A stretch of 64,000 nt of DNA from Spirochaetaceae bacterium (GCA_025355995.1 JANXYQ010000065.1:22462-86461); one strand, 5' to 3'. Positions 16,914-29,567 are shown, counted from the first letter of the stretch. The notes: generated by a model from the letters alone, not told the origin. Numbers and translations: made by a program.

Positions 16914-19457
16914 CTATTCCTCGGTTTCTTTTGTAGATGAAACGCTTTCATCGCCCTCGTCTCGACCTTCAGCAGGGCTTTCATCAGTTTCGATAGCTTT
17001 GCCTGCATCCTCAGCTAATGCTTCCGCTTCATCCTCTCGAGCGATCTTGTCGAGACCGATAACGAAATCCGGTCGATCGATATTTAGGACCCGGACACCC
17101 TTCGCACCCTTTCCCTGGACACTGACGGTCGAGGCAGGCAGCTTAAGCGTCTTGCCCTGTGAGGTAATGACGACTACATCGTCAGAATCTAGCACAGTTA
17201 TCGCACCCACGATTTCACCGGTCTTTTCTTCAGGGGAGTAGATCATTTGGCCGTGTGTTGCGCGTCCATGCGCGTTGAAGTTGTCGAATTCAACGCGCTT
17301 ACCATATCCGTATTCAGTTAGGACAAGCATCTTGTGCTCCTGTGAAACGCGGAGCATAGCCGTCAATTCATCGGCGTTCTCGAGCTTAATACCACAGACG
17401 CCCCTGGAAGCGCGGCCCATGGCCCGCACATCCTCTTCAGTCATTCGCAAGGCCTGGCCCTTCCGAGTGATGAGTACTACCTCATCCTTACCCCTGGTCA
17501 GGCAAGCGGAGACGAGCCTATCGCCCTCGTCCAGGTTAATAGCGATAATACCCCGCGTTTTCGCATTGACGAAGTCATTGGTAGCGACCTTCTTCACTAC
17601 CCCACGGAGGGTGCCCATCAGCAAATATTCGGTCTCGGAGAAATCCGAGAAGTCGACTACGGCGGTTATCTCCTCATTGGGAGAGATCGCGAGAAGACCT
17701 TTTATATGAGCCCCGCGAGCCGCCCTCGACGCTTCAGGTATCTCATGGACCTTTAGCCAATAAGCCTTGCCCTCGCTTGAAATAAACAGTAAGTAGTCGT
17801 GCGTGGTCGCGACGAAGAGTTGCTCGACATAATCGTCTTCAATAAGCGTCGCCGAATTTGATCCCTTCCCGCCTCTACCTTGGCTCCTGTACGCGCTGAC
17901 GGGTACCCGTTTTACATACCCTTTATTTGAGATGAGTATTACCATCTCCTCGCGCTTTATTAAGTCCTCAATATTAATCTGCTCGACTTCATCGGCCACA
18001 ATCTCAGTTCGGCGCCTATCTCCGTATTTTTCAGCTATCGCAAGAGTCTCGGTTTTTACAAGCTCGCGTATCCTCGTCTCGCTAGCAAGGAGTTCCTTTA
18101 GAAAGGCGATACGCGCCTCTATTTCAGTTAGCTCGGCTTGAAGCTTAGTCGTCTCGAGGCTAGTGAGACGGGCAAGGCGCATATCAAGGATAGCTTGAGA
18201 TTGAATCGCATCGAGACCGAAACGAGACTCCAGGCGCTGCTTCGCGCTCTCAGTATCCTTGCTTGACTTTATTATTTGAACGACTTCGTCAATATTCTGG
18301 AGCGCAATGACTAGACCGCGGAGGATATGCGCTTTTTCCTCAGCTTTGCGTAATTCGAAGCGAGATCTGCGAGTTACGACCTCGACCCGATGCGCCACAA
18401 AGCAGCCGATAAGATCCCGAAGGCCCATGCATTTGGGGCGTCCATTGTCGATAACCATATTGATAACGCCGAAGCTAGTCTGAAGCGGCGTATGAGCGAA
18501 CAATCGATTGAGGACGAGCTTTGGAATCGCGCCTTTCTTGAGCTCGAGGACGATCCGCATGCCCTCGCGGTCGGACTCGTCGCGTAGGTCGGAAACGCCA
18601 TCAAGGACCTTGTCCCTGACCAGATCGGCAATACGCGTAATTAGGGTAGTCTTGTTCACCGCATATGGAATTTCAATGAAGACAATCTGCTCACGCCCGG
18701 CCTTCATCGTCTCGATGATGAATTTACCTCGAACAATGAGCTTACCGCGACCGGTGACGTAGGCTTCGCGGACGCCTCTGCGTCCAAAAATGATGCCGCC
18801 TGTCGGGAAATCAGGGCCAGTCACGTGCTTCATGAGTTCGTCGACGGTAATCTCGGGGTTGTCTATGAATGCTGCGATGGCCGAGCCGATCTCGGTGAGA
18901 TTGTGCGGCGCCATATTGGTGGCCATGCCGACCGCGATACCAGAGGAGCCATTGACCAGGAGATTCGGTAATGCCGAAGGCAAGACCGAAGGTTCTTTCA
19001 GGGATTCGTCGTAGTTGGGGACGAAGTCCACGGTCTCTTTATCAAGATCGACGAGCATCTCCGCTCCGACCTTGGCAAGCTTAGCCTCGGTATATCGGCT
19101 CGCCGCGGGAGGGTCGCCGTCAACCGAGCCGAAGTTGCCCTGGCCTTGCACCAGGGGATACCGAAGGGAAAAATCCTGGGCCATGCGGACCAAGGCGTCG
19201 TATAGGGATAGGTCGCCGTGCGGATGGTACTTCCCCATTGCGTCGCCGGTGATGCGGGCACTCTTCTTTGTAGCCGCATTAGGCTGAAGACCAAGCTCGG
19301 ACATAGCGAATAGAAGGCGACGGTGAACCGGCTTTAGTCCATCGCGAACATCGGGTAGCGCCCGCGCCACGATGACGGACATCGCGTAGTTTAGGTAAGC
19401 GGTCTTGACCTCTTCCTCAATGGGGACTTGGAAGACTTTGCCTGTTATCTCTGCCAT
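16914..19457 (-). CDS. gyrA: DNA gyrase subunit A
   Basis: Breaking-rejoining subunit of the type II topoisomerase that adds negative supercoils. It is 847 residues: winged-helix/tower part, then six beta-pinwheel repeats from about 500. The catalytic Tyr lies in [12 protein letters not shown]. The pinwheel carries the gyrase-box-like SQGRGGKGS. The last 40 residues are very acidic. The quinolone region reads [11 protein letters not shown], with Leu (codon 19209-19211) at residue 83 where E. coli has Ser83. gyrB ends 12 nt upstream, so the two are cotranscribed. A terminator with parS follows. Confidence 0.97.
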   Translation of the reverse strand: MAEITGKVFQVPIEEEVKTAYLNYAMSVIVARALPDVRDGLKPVHRRLLFAMSELGLQPNAATKKSARITGDAMGKYHPHGDLSLYDALVRMAQDFSLRYPLVQGQGNFGSVDGDPPAASRYTEAKLAKVGAEMLVDLDKETVDFVPNYDESLKEPSVLPSALPNLLVNGSSGIAVGMATNMAPHNLTEIGSAIAAFIDNPEITVDELMKHVTGPDFPTGGIIFGRRGVREAYVTGRGKLIVRGKFIIETMKAGREQIVFIEIPYAVNKTTLITRIADLVRDKVLDGVSDLRDESDREGMRIVLELKKGAIPKLVLNRLFAHTPLQTSFGVINMVIDNGRPKCMGLRDLIGCFVAHRVEVVTRRSRFELRKAEEKAHILRGLVIALQNIDEVVQIIKSSKDTESAKQRLESRFGLDAIQSQAILDMRLARLTSLETTKLQAELTEIEARIAFLKELLASETRIRELVKTETLAIAEKYGDRRRTEIVADEVEQINIEDLIKREEMVILISNKGYVKRVPVSAYRSQGRGGKGSNSATLIEDDYVEQLFVATTHDYLLFISSEGKAYWLKVHEIPEASRAARGAHIKGLLAISPNEEITAVVDFSDFSETEYLLMGTLRGVVKKVATNDFVNAKTRGIIAINLDEGDRLVSACLTRGKDEVVLITRKGQALRMTEEDVRAMGRASRGVCGIKLENADELTAMLRVSQEHKMLVLTEYGYGKRVEFDNFNAHGRATHGQMIYSPEEKTGEIVGAITVLDSDDVVVITSQGKTLKLPASTVSVQGKGAKGVRVLNIDRPDFVIGLDKIAREDEAEALAEDAGKAIETDESPAEGRDEGDESVSSTKETEE

Positions 19458-19469
19458 GAGGCGCGTTCC

Positions 19470-21791
<2,322 letters not shown>

Positions 21792-23192
21792 ATGGGCAGC
21801 TGGAACTATAGTGTCTTTTGGGATGAAGCAATAAACCAAGCCAAGAGCGAGCTTGGCGATCACGAATTCGCAATGTGGTTCAATATTCAATACGACTCAT
21901 CCACGGAAAATTCAATTGCCATCCGCGTCCCCTCGAGCTTCTACAGGGATCAGCTTGTACGGCAATACCAGAAATACATCGAAGATAAACTCTTCGACCT
22001 AATGGGAAAACGAATCGGCATAGAATTCATCGTAGTCAAGCCTACGCCCGTAGATGCCCCGGTTGCACTTCTGGCAAGCGAAGAAGAAAAGCAAATACAC
22101 GAAACTCGACCTCGCGCGAAAGATAAAGACAGCCCGCAAAAGGACAGGGGTAAACATCCCCAGCTTCGAACGGACTACACTTTCGAAAACTTCGTCATCG
22201 GGGATAATAACGGATTCGCGTCGAACGCCGCGCTTGCGATATCTAAGAATCCAGGAACCTCATATAATCCTTTCTTGATTTATGGCGGCGTAGGCCTGGG
22301 CAAGACCCACTTGATGCAGTCAATTGGAAACAGGGTTTGGGTAGAGAGCCCGAAGATGAAGGTCATCTGCATAACCGCTGAAGAGTTCACGAATGAATTC
22401 ATACAGTCGATACACGATAAGACAACCCAGAATTTTAAGAATAAGTACCGATATGTCGACGTCCTATTGATTGACGATATCCATTTCCTCCAAAATAAAC
22501 TCGGTAGCCAAGAGGAACTCTTCCATACCTTCAATGCTCTGTATGACGGGAACAAGCAAATGGTTTTCACCTGCGACCGCCCTGTCTCGGAGCTAAAGAA
22601 TTTATCTGACAGGCTTCGCAGCCGTTTCGAGCGCGGCCTCAACGTCGACCTCCAGCCACCGAACTTCGAAACCCGAAGCGCGATCCTGAAAAAAAAGATA
22701 GAAGCAGGGCGCATCTCTGTTCCTGATGAGGTGATAGAGATAATCGCAAAGAATATCTCGACAAACGTGAGGGACCTCGAGGCTGCGCTTACGAAGCTCA
22801 TCGCCTACTCAGAGCTTGTCCATAAGGATATTACCCTCGAGATAGCCCAAAACCAGCTAAAGGATGTATTCAGCCAGTCAAAGCACGGGAACGTAACAAT
22901 AGACAATATCCTACGCGTCGTAGCCGATTACTACAAACTCTCTTACAACGATTTAAAAGGGAAAAAACGAACAAAGAATATCGCTTTCCCTCGACAAGTC
23001 GCGATGTATATCGCCAGGGATATAACCGAGTATTCGACGACAGAACTAGGATTCGAATTCGGCGGTCGGGATCATACAACAGTGATGCATGCGTGCCAAA
23101 AAATAGAGGAACGACTAAAGCTCGATCCAAACCTCGAGTCTACCATTCAAGCCCTCGTACGAACAATAAAAGAATACAGCTCTAAACCATGA
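21792..23192 (+). CDS. dnaA: Chromosomal replication initiator protein DnaA
   Basis: Binds DnaA boxes and opens the origin. With ATG at 21792, behind a GAGGTG site, it is 466 residues. Domain I is at about 1-85 (WNYSVFWDEAINQAKSEL), then a charged linker. The AAA+ domain shows Walker A YGGVGLGKTHLMQ (near 164) and Walker B LLIDDIHFLQ, with sensor-like RLRSRFERGL. Domain IV ends with the box-recognition signature GRDHTTVMHACQKI. An upstream in-frame ATG at 21738 would run through DnaA-box-like DNA and is not favoured. Confidence 0.97.
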   Translation: MGSWNYSVFWDEAINQAKSELGDHEFAMWFNIQYDSSTENSIAIRVPSSFYRDQLVRQYQKYIEDKLFDLMGKRIGIEFIVVKPTPVDAPVALLASEEEKQIHETRPRAKDKDSPQKDRGKHPQLRTDYTFENFVIGDNNGFASNAALAISKNPGTSYNPFLIYGGVGLGKTHLMQSIGNRVWVESPKMKVICITAEEFTNEFIQSIHDKTTQNFKNKYRYVDVLLIDDIHFLQNKLGSQEELFHTFNALYDGNKQMVFTCDRPVSELKNLSDRLRSRFERGLNVDLQPPNFETRSAILKKKIEAGRISVPDEVIEIIAKNISTNVRDLEAALTKLIAYSELVHKDITLEIAQNQLKDVFSQSKHGNVTIDNILRVVADYYKLSYNDLKGKKRTKNIAFPRQVAMYIARDITEYSTTELGFEFGGRDHTTVMHACQKIEERLKLDPNLESTIQALVRTIKEYSSKP

Positions 23193-23445
23193 AGCGAATA
23201 CTATACCTATCTCCTGTGGATAATCCTTGTCCACCTGTGCATAAGTAGAGACCCTGTGTGCTTGTGGACAGAATGTGCATAGAGGATAATACTTATCCAC
23301 AGGCAGTATTTATATATATATAATTAAATTACTTGTATTATACACAATAAGTTTGCCCTTATTATTATTGTTACTGTTTATATAAAACTAGTGTATATAG
23401 TATCAGAAGAAAGAAACATGCTACATTATCGATGAGGGGGGCACC
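23193..23445. other. oriC: Probable replication origin (oriC) with DnaA boxes and AT-rich unwinding region
   Basis: The spacer holds exact TTATnCACA boxes on both strands: TGTGGATAA (23215-23223), TGTGCATAA (23236-23244), TTATCCACA (23293-23301) and TTATACACA (23338-23346). Near matches are TGTGCATAG (23274-23282) and TGTGGACAG (23263-23271). A long A+T stretch (23305-23400) beside the boxes could be the DNA unwinding element. Gene orientation diverges around this region. The dnaN promoter is presumably in the same AT-rich DNA. Confidence 0.85.
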
Positions 23446-24549
23446 ATGAAATTTACCTGCGAAAAAAATTCCTTTGCTCGTGAAATATCCTTTGCCCAAG
23501 AAATCATAGCTTCTAAAAACTCCCTGTCAATAATGTCAAATGTCCTGCTAGAAGCTGCTGAAGGTTCTCTATCCCTTAAAGCCACCGATATTAAAGTGAG
23601 CTTCGAGACTGTCATCCCCGTGGACACGATGGAATCTGGAGCCGTTACCGTATTCTGCGACAAGCTGTCCGGTATTCTTGCAACAATTCCCGAAGGAGAT
23701 ATTTCTATAGAGCAGGATGATTCAAAAGTCATCGTCAAACCAACCTTTAAAAAGGTACGGTTTCAGCTAAAGACGATATCGAGTGAGAAATTTCCCGAAC
23801 TGCCCGTGGCTAACGACGAGGCTTTCTTCGCCATACCTTCCAAGAGCTTCAAGGAAATGATTTCCCAGACGATCTTCGCGGTTTCTGACGACGAGACTAG
23901 ATACTTCATGAACGGTGTATTTATCGAAAAGGTCCCTGGAGGACTGGTTCTCGTAGCTACGGATGGACGTAGGCTTTCATACGTCAAGAAAGACTTCGAC
24001 GCTAATATACCTGATTTCAAGGGAGTCATCGTGCCTCCCAAGGTGCTTGGCCTGGTTCTAAAGAGAGCGCCCGACGAGGGAATGATAGAAATAGCAGTCA
24101 CGGAAAAAAGTATTTTCTTCCGTTTCGGTTCCTATCGAATATCCTCGGTGTTGATCGAAGGGCAGTTCCCGAACTACCAGAAAGTCATTCCCGAAAGCCA
24201 GAAAAACAGAATCACATTGAAGCGCTCGGATCTACTTGATGCCATGAAGAGAGTCGCAATATTCGTAGAACAGAAATCGAGACGAACATTTTTTGCCATA
24301 TCTAACGGATTGATTGTCATATCCTCGGAGGAAAGCGACCTCGGTACGGCGAGGGAAGAGTTCGCCTGCGACTACACGGGACCAGAAGCCACCATCGCGC
24401 TCAACTACAAATACGTCGAGGATCCCCTAAAAGTAATGGATTCGGAAAATATAAATATAGAATTCACCGAGCCTAACCGCGCGATAACGGTTTCGCCCGA
24501 ACCCGGAGAGGACTACTTCCACGTCGTCATGCCGATGCAGATCGAGTAG
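23446..24549 (+). CDS. dnaN: DNA polymerase III beta subunit (sliding clamp)
   Basis: Ring-shaped processivity clamp. It is 367 residues, the family length, with three repeated clamp folds. It starts MKFTCEKNSFAREI and ends in a hydrophobic VVMPMQIE, the usual MPMRx-type C-terminus that closes the peptide-binding pocket. A GAGGGGGG tract sits just before the ATG. It follows dnaA across the origin and precedes recF by 17 nt. Confidence 0.97.
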   Translation: MKFTCEKNSFAREISFAQEIIASKNSLSIMSNVLLEAAEGSLSLKATDIKVSFETVIPVDTMESGAVTVFCDKLSGILATIPEGDISIEQDDSKVIVKPTFKKVRFQLKTISSEKFPELPVANDEAFFAIPSKSFKEMISQTIFAVSDDETRYFMNGVFIEKVPGGLVLVATDGRRLSYVKKDFDANIPDFKGVIVPPKVLGLVLKRAPDEGMIEIAVTEKSIFFRFGSYRISSVLIEGQFPNYQKVIPESQKNRITLKRSDLLDAMKRVAIFVEQKSRRTFFAISNGLIVISSEESDLGTAREEFACDYTGPEATIALNYKYVEDPLKVMDSENINIEFTEPNRAITVSPEPGEDYFHVVMPMQIE

Positions 24550-24566
24550 ACCCTTGGGGGCGGATT

Positions 24567-25655
24567 GTGCCCTTCGATCGAATTAGGCTTTCCTCTTTCC
24601 GCAACCTGGAGGACGCCGAGGTATTGACGCAGGCCGATCGCGTCTTCCTGATCGGCGAGAACGGACAAGGAAAGACAAATTTCCTAGAGGCGCTATATTA
24701 CCTCTCTTACGGCAACTCATTTCGCGGGTCTGTCGACGCCGAGGCGCCGAGGCGGGGCTCCGCGGCTTTTTCTTTGCTCGGAGAAGTGCGTGCCCCCGGT
24801 TCCGCGGATATGCCGCACGAAAGCATCCGCGTAAGCTATGAGAGCAGGATAAAAGAAATAAAAAGAAACGAGAAGCCCGTCCGCGATCGAAAGGAATTGG
24901 TCGAGCTCAATCCCGCCGTCGTTTTTTGCCATGAAGACTTCTCGTTTGCGGCCGGGGAACCGGAGCGGCGGCGCTTCTTCTTCGATCAATCCGCAGGCCT
25001 CGTCTCCGCCGCGTATATCGATAACCTCAGGGAGTACAAACGGATACTGAGGCAACGAAATAGCGCGCTCAAGGAAACCCGGCACGATCTCCTGCCATTC
25101 CTAGACATGCAGATCGCAGGAAAAGGCATCGAGCTCATGGATGAACGGAGTCGTCTTCTAGCCGAATTCGACGGCCGGTTCGCTCTCAGCTTCGAAGCAG
25201 TATCCCTTCTCGGTGCCGAGGTACGCATCCGCTATCGGCCTAGCTGGCCTTCGGATCTAGGCATCGAAGGAATTCTCGAGCGCCTGGGTTCAAGGCGCAA
25301 CGAGGAATTCGCCCTCGGAACGAGTCTTTCGGGACCGCATCGAGACAGATGGAACTTCACATCCGAAGGGACGGATTTCGCCGCAACCGCGTCCACAGGG
25401 CAATTGCGCCTACTCTCCCTGACCCTTCGGATGGTTCAGGCCGAATACTACACTACCGCGACCGGGCGACTGCCGGTGCTGCTACTCGATGACGTGCTTC
25501 TCGAGCTGGATCGGGGAAAGCGAAAACGCTTCCTAGACCTTCTCCCACCATCGGGCCAATCCTTCTTTACTTTCCTCCCTGGAGAATCCTGGGAGGATTA
25601 CCAAACCGGGTCCACCCTGGTCTATGAGGTGCGCAATGGGCGATTCGAGGATTAA
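24567..25655 (+). CDS. recF: DNA replication and repair protein RecF
   Basis: SMC-like ATPase that helps load RecA at single-strand gaps. It is 362 residues, starting with GTG after GGGGGCGG. Walker A is LIGENGQGKTNFLEAL (from residue 28). The ABC-type signature lies in ASTGQLRLLSLTLRM, and Walker B is VLLLDDVLLELD, followed by the His/Ser-containing FFTFLP segment in place of the usual FITTT. The start of the DUF721 gene lies inside its end. Confidence 0.95.
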   Translation: MPFDRIRLSSFRNLEDAEVLTQADRVFLIGENGQGKTNFLEALYYLSYGNSFRGSVDAEAPRRGSAAFSLLGEVRAPGSADMPHESIRVSYESRIKEIKRNEKPVRDRKELVELNPAVVFCHEDFSFAAGEPERRRFFFDQSAGLVSAAYIDNLREYKRILRQRNSALKETRHDLLPFLDMQIAGKGIELMDERSRLLAEFDGRFALSFEAVSLLGAEVRIRYRPSWPSDLGIEGILERLGSRRNEEFALGTSLSGPHRDRWNFTSEGTDFAATASTGQLRLLSLTLRMVQAEYYTTATGRLPVLLLDDVLLELDRGKRKRFLDLLPPSGQSFFTFLPGESWEDYQTGSTLVYEVRNGRFED

Positions 25656-26106
25656 GGACGTCTCCGCGCTGCTCGCCTCTTTCTTCAACGAGGATAAGCG
25701 GCGAAGCGGAGAGCGCTTTTCGGATTTTTTCTCCTCCTGGCCCTCATTCGTAGGCCCGCGCCTGGCAGCGCATTCGAAAGTCGCCGACGTAGACAAAGGG
25801 ATGTTGATCATCGAGGCGGAACATCCGGGTTGGATCCAGCTGCTTCAGCTTCGGCAGTCGAGCATTCTCGAGGATGTGGCCCGCCGCTATCCCGAGCTCG
25901 GGCTCCGCGGCATCGTCTTCCGGCTCGCGGGAGAAAAGGTAGCGCCGAGAGATACGATCAAGAAAATGGAACCAGAGCCGGAGCCCGTAGCCGAAACCTC
26001 CAGCGAGGCCAAGGCCCAAGCGCGCGCCTTGGAGGAAATCGCAGATCCGGAGTTTAGGGACCTCCTTTCGAGCCTGAAGCGAACAATGCAGGGCAAAGGC
26101 AAATGA
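25636..26106 (+). CDS. DUF721 (DciA-like) domain protein
   Basis: A 156-residue protein from the ATG at 25636 (GAGGT 7 nt upstream), overlapping recF by 20 nt. The N-terminal about 95 residues match the DUF721/KH-like fold: DVSALLASFFNE, then FSSWPSFVGPRLAAHSKV and LIIEAEHPGWIQLLQLRQ. DciA proteins of this family help load the replicative helicase in bacteria that lack DnaC/DnaI, which suits the recF-linked origin position. The C-terminal third is Glu/Ala-rich. The DciA role is family knowledge and is not shown here. Confidence 0.85.
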   Translation: MGDSRIKDVSALLASFFNEDKRRSGERFSDFFSSWPSFVGPRLAAHSKVADVDKGMLIIEAEHPGWIQLLQLRQSSILEDVARRYPELGLRGIVFRLAGEKVAPRDTIKKMEPEPEPVAETSSEAKAQARALEEIADPEFRDLLSSLKRTMQGKGK

Positions 26107-26135
26107 TTGACGAAGAAACGGCTAGTAACTATACT
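26107..26135 (+). promoter_or_regulatory. Strong promoter for rpmH-rnpA-yidD-yidC-jag
   Basis: TTGACG (26107-26112), exactly 17 nt, then TATACT (26130-26135): five of six matches in each hexamer with ideal spacing. It begins right after the DUF721 stop. It leaves a leader of about 88 nt before rpmH. Confidence 0.75.
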
Positions 26136-26229
26136 TAGTGGGCCTAGCCATAGAATCGATCGGAAGTTCGCCCTCCGCCAGCCGGAGCCGGTAGCTGCCG
26201 TCGCCTATAGAACCTAAGGAGCCTGGAAA

Positions 26230-26385
26230 ATGAAGCGTACCTATCAGCCAAGCAAAGTTCGCCGAAATCGTAAATTTGGCTTTCGCGCTCGCATGAAGAC
26301 CAAGGGCGGACGACTCGTGCTCAAGAGGCGGCGCGCGAAGGGGCGGCTTCAGCTGACCGCATCTGACGAGAAGAAGCCTTACTGA
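26230..26385 (+). CDS. rpmH: 50S ribosomal protein L34
   Basis: A 51-residue, very basic protein beginning [20 protein letters not shown] and continuing with [19 protein letters not shown], the universal L34 sequence. The C-terminal TASDEKKPY tail is slightly longer than in E. coli (46 residues). An AAGGAG site lies 7 nt before the ATG. It is first in the operon with rnpA. Confidence 0.97.
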   Translation: MKRTYQPSKVRRNRKFGFRARMKTKGGRLVLKRRRAKGRLQLTASDEKKPY

Positions 26386-26413
26386 TCAGGCCCCTCGGGG
26401 TAGAGGTCTAGAT

Positions 26414-26758
26414 ATCCCCGGGCAAAGGTTTTCAAAGGCCGACAGGCTACGGAAACGAGCGGAAATCGAGAATGTTTTCGCCCGCGGGGTCCGATTCTCC
26501 TGTAAGGGCATGCGAGTCCATATCGTGTCGACCGCGCTTCCCGCGAATAGGGTTGTATTCGTACCAGTCAGGTCGTATCCTAACGCCGTCGCGAGGAACC
26601 ACGCTCGCCGACTAGTCCGAGAATGCTGGCGAACGGGGAAGTCCCGACTATCTGCTGGGCATGATGTCGCGGTAGTCCTATATCCTGGCTTTGACGCGCT
26701 TGGCGAGAGAAAGGCTCAACTCGAGCGCTTGCTCCGCCAGGCCGGCCTTTTAACTTGA
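26414..26758 (+). CDS. rnpA: Ribonuclease P protein component (apparent non-AUG start)
   Basis: Protein cofactor of RNase P, which trims tRNA 5' ends. The frame reads RFSKADRLRKRAEIENVFA then RFSCKGMRVHIV and the RNR-like basic signature NAVARNHARRLVRECWR. This is a full RnpA of about 114 residues if started at ATC 26414, which sits 6 nt after AGAGGT. No ATG, GTG or TTG lies between the rpmH stop and the conserved N-terminus in this frame. The first ATG (26510) would remove about 32 residues, including the conserved first helix. yidD follows directly. Confidence 0.85.
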   Translation: MPGQRFSKADRLRKRAEIENVFARGVRFSCKGMRVHIVSTALPANRVVFVPVRSYPNAVARNHARRLVRECWRTGKSRLSAGHDVAVVLYPGFDALGERKAQLERLLRQAGLLT

Positions 26759-26764
26759 AAACCG

Positions 26765-26986
26765 ATGAAACGCCTCCTTGGCCTTCCCTTTCTTTTCCTC
26801 ATCACGATCTACCGGAAAGTCATATCTCCGCTCAAGCCGCCGACCTGCCGGTTTTACCCGACCTGCTCGGCATACGCGCTCGAAGCGATAGAGAAGCATG
26901 GACCGCTAAAAGGCGGCGGCTTAGCCGTCAAACGTATCCTACGATGCAATCCAATGAACCCGGGAGGCTTTGACCCAGTACCATGA
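26765..26986 (+). CDS. yidD: Membrane protein insertion efficiency factor YidD
   Basis: A 73-residue membrane-associated protein that aids YidC-dependent insertion. The signature [15 protein letters not shown] with its Cys pair, and [18 protein letters not shown], are diagnostic. A hydrophobic N-terminal segment ([16 protein letters not shown]) lies at the inner membrane. It starts 6 nt after rnpA and its TGA overlaps the yidC ATG. Confidence 0.96.
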   Translation: MKRLLGLPFLFLITIYRKVISPLKPPTCRFYPTCSAYALEAIEKHGPLKGGGLAVKRILRCNPMNPGGFDPVP

Positions 26987-28854
26987 GTATACTCGACAGC
27001 AACAACCAGACGGGCGACAAGCGTACGCTCCTCGCCGTCGTCCTATCAGTAGTAGTAATAACCGTCGGATTCCTCCTGCAGGCGACGCTTTTCCCAGCGC
27101 CCGCCCAACAGGCCCAGCAGGCCGCGCCTTCTACGCAAACGACGGCCCAGGCGGCGCCCGCGCCATCGACCGTCGCGCCCGCGATACCGGCGACATCGAC
27201 CGGCACCAGCGCCGCGACCAGCGCCAAGGTAATAGGCGCTCTCACCTCCGATGGCCCAACGGCGGAGCGAAAGTACACGATCTCGACGGATATCCTGGAA
27301 GCGGTCCTTTCGAACAAAGGCGGAGATATCGTATCGCTTAGGCTGAAGAAGCACAGCGACAAGAATGGGGAAGTGGACCTGATAGTGCCCGGCCAAGGCG
27401 GTGCCCAAGGACTTTCTCTTGCCCTAGGGGATACCGGCTCCGCTCCGCTGACGGACTTGATGAACGCCGTGATGCTAAACAGCTCGACGATAGTTTTTTC
27501 AAGGACGTACTTCGCCGCAGTGCCGGGCAAGGCAGATCCCGTGCCCTTCACCTTGAAGAAGACCTATACCTTCCGCAACGGGGAGTATATGTTCGGCCTC
27601 GCGATAAGCCTCGAGAATTCCGTCAACGAGATCCTGTCCCTGGATACCGCGGGCTACGCATATTCGCTCACCCTCGGGCCGCAAATCGGACCTAGGCTTA
27701 CGAGCGCGCCAGGAAGCGGGAATTCCGATTACCGGAAATTCATCCAGCTGACCGGAGGAAAGAAAAAGGAAGAACGGCCCAAGGCCGGAGTGCCGATGGT
27801 CCTTAAAGACCAGCCGACCTGGGTCGCGATATCGGGGAAGTATTTTTCCTTCGCCGCGATTCCGGAGCTCAGCTCATTTAAAACGACTATCTCCACTAGC
27901 CAGGACCCCACGATTTTCCAAACCGACGTCGTCTCGATAGCGCGGCCGGCGATCAAGGCCAGCAAGCAGACGGATGCGTATTATTTCTATTTCGGGCCAA
28001 AGACAAACAGCGAGCTATCGAAGTACGACTACGCGGATAAAAATGCCTTCCAGCGCAGCGGCCTTAATCTAGAGCAGGCGGCGGAGAGCACGGGCATACT
28101 CACGTGGCTCGAAACGATACTTAAATTCTGCCTCAACTTTTTCGTGGGGCTCGTGCACAATTACGGCATCGCGATAATCCTCGTGACTATCATGGTCAAG
28201 GCCGTGCTGTTCCCTTTGACGAAGAACGGGTCCGTCTCCGCGGCGAAGATGCAGGAGCTGAAGCCGAAGATCGATGAGCTCCAAGCGAAGTATAAGGGGA
28301 ACCCCCAGAAGCTAAACCAGGAGATGGCGGAATTCTACAAGAAGGAAGGCTATAACCCGATGTCGGGCTGCCTGCCCCTCCTTATCCAGTTCCCTATATT
28401 CATCGCGATGTACAATCTCTTCAACAATCACTTCGATCTGCGCGGGGCCATGTTCATCCCCGGCTGGATCCCCGACCTCTCACAGCCCGAGGCCATTTTT
28501 AGTTTCCCGATGGTGAATCTCGTGATCTGGAAACTCGACGCAATTCGCGCCCTCCCGATCATCTATGTCGTGAGCCAGCTGCTCTACGGCAAGTATACGT
28601 CCATGACATCGCCCGGTCAGAGCGCGACGCAGATGAAAGTGATGATGTACGGCATGCCTATCATGTTCTTCTTCATACTGTACAACACGCCTTCCGGCCT
28701 TCTCCTCTACTGGATAGTGTCTAACGTTCTCTCGATCGGGCAGCAGATCGTCATCAACGATATCCTGAAAAAGCGGCGCGCGACTCTCGCCGCCGCGTCT
28801 CCGGCGCCGGTCCTCGCGCCGAACAGGAAGCCGACCAAGAACAAGAAGAAATAA
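26983..28854 (+). CDS. yidC: Membrane protein insertase YidC
   Basis: Inserts and folds inner-membrane proteins, alone or with Sec. It is 623 residues, the long diderm type. TM1 is near 15-35, followed by an Ala/Pro/Thr/Gln-rich linker (about 38-80) and a large periplasmic P1 domain (about 90-360). The conserved five-helix core begins near [15 protein letters not shown] and includes the positively charged hairpin [20 protein letters not shown]. The protein ends in a Lys-rich tail (KPTKNKKK) that can bind ribosomes. The P1 domain supports an outer-membrane-bearing organism. Confidence 0.97.
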   Translation: MSILDSNNQTGDKRTLLAVVLSVVVITVGFLLQATLFPAPAQQAQQAAPSTQTTAQAAPAPSTVAPAIPATSTGTSAATSAKVIGALTSDGPTAERKYTISTDILEAVLSNKGGDIVSLRLKKHSDKNGEVDLIVPGQGGAQGLSLALGDTGSAPLTDLMNAVMLNSSTIVFSRTYFAAVPGKADPVPFTLKKTYTFRNGEYMFGLAISLENSVNEILSLDTAGYAYSLTLGPQIGPRLTSAPGSGNSDYRKFIQLTGGKKKEERPKAGVPMVLKDQPTWVAISGKYFSFAAIPELSSFKTTISTSQDPTIFQTDVVSIARPAIKASKQTDAYYFYFGPKTNSELSKYDYADKNAFQRSGLNLEQAAESTGILTWLETILKFCLNFFVGLVHNYGIAIILVTIMVKAVLFPLTKNGSVSAAKMQELKPKIDELQAKYKGNPQKLNQEMAEFYKKEGYNPMSGCLPLLIQFPIFIAMYNLFNNHFDLRGAMFIPGWIPDLSQPEAIFSFPMVNLVIWKLDAIRALPIIYVVSQLLYGKYTSMTSPGQSATQMKVMMYGMPIMFFFILYNTPSGLLLYWIVSNVLSIGQQIVINDILKKRRATLAAASPAPVLAPNRKPTKNKKK

Positions 28855-28882
28855 CGAGCATTCCTCTCTTAGGAGTAAAGAT

Positions 28883-29554
28883 ATGGTCTATGAATTCGAA
28901 GGGCGTTCCGAGAAGGAAGCTATCGACGCTGCGGCGGAGGAACTCGATCTCGAGCGAGACGGCTTCGATGTGGAGATCCTCGAATCCCAGGTAGGGAGCA
29001 TCTTCAAGAAGGGCAAGGTACGAATTCGCGTGCACACGCGAGATGTGGCGCCGTCCGTAGCGCGGCGCGAGGTAGCGGGAAACCCCCTGCCCGAGGACGA
29101 TTTCGAGGCGAAGGTACTTGAGTTCACCAAGCGGATGATCGAGGGCATGGGCTATACCTGCGAGGTGGCGGTCCTCTTCCGCGAAGAGAAGAAGCTAGGC
29201 ATCAGGATCGACAGCGAGCACGCGTCGATCATCATCGGGAAAAAGGGGAAGAACCTAGACGCCCTCCAGGTGCTGGCCAACGTCTACTCGGGCAGGCTGG
29301 GGCGCGAGGATACGCGGGTCATACTCGATTCAGAGAATTATCGAATTCGTCGAGAGGAAGCGCTGGTTCGGCTCGCCTACGAGACGGGCGAGCAGGTTAG
29401 GCGAACGCGCCAATCCGTCCTCCTCGAGCCCATGAATCCGTTCGAGAGGCGGATCATCCATACTACGTTGAATGATATCGTCGATATCGAGACAAAGAGC
29501 GAGGGCGAAGGCCTGTATAAACAGGTGAGGGTCACTTTCCGCGGCAAGGCCTGA
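28883..29554 (+). CDS. jag: RNA-binding protein Jag (KhpB)
   Basis: A 223-residue three-domain RNA binder. The Jag_N domain is at about 1-50 (YEFEGRSEKEAIDAAAEEL). A KH domain is at about 80-150, with IIIGKKGKNLDALQVLANV as its GxxG loop. A C-terminal R3H domain contains LEPMNPFERRIIHTTLND, whose R-x3-H pattern (RRIIH) is intact. It partners KhpA in other bacteria. It follows yidC by 28 nt with an AGGAG site, the usual origin-region order. No mnmE follows; the next gene is convergent. Confidence 0.95.
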   Translation: MVYEFEGRSEKEAIDAAAEELDLERDGFDVEILESQVGSIFKKGKVRIRVHTRDVAPSVARREVAGNPLPEDDFEAKVLEFTKRMIEGMGYTCEVAVLFREEKKLGIRIDSEHASIIIGKKGKNLDALQVLANVYSGRLGREDTRVILDSENYRIRREEALVRLAYETGEQVRRTRQSVLLEPMNPFERRIIHTTLNDIVDIETKSEGEGLYKQVRVTFRGKA

Positions 29555-29567
29555 CGCCCCATCTCCA

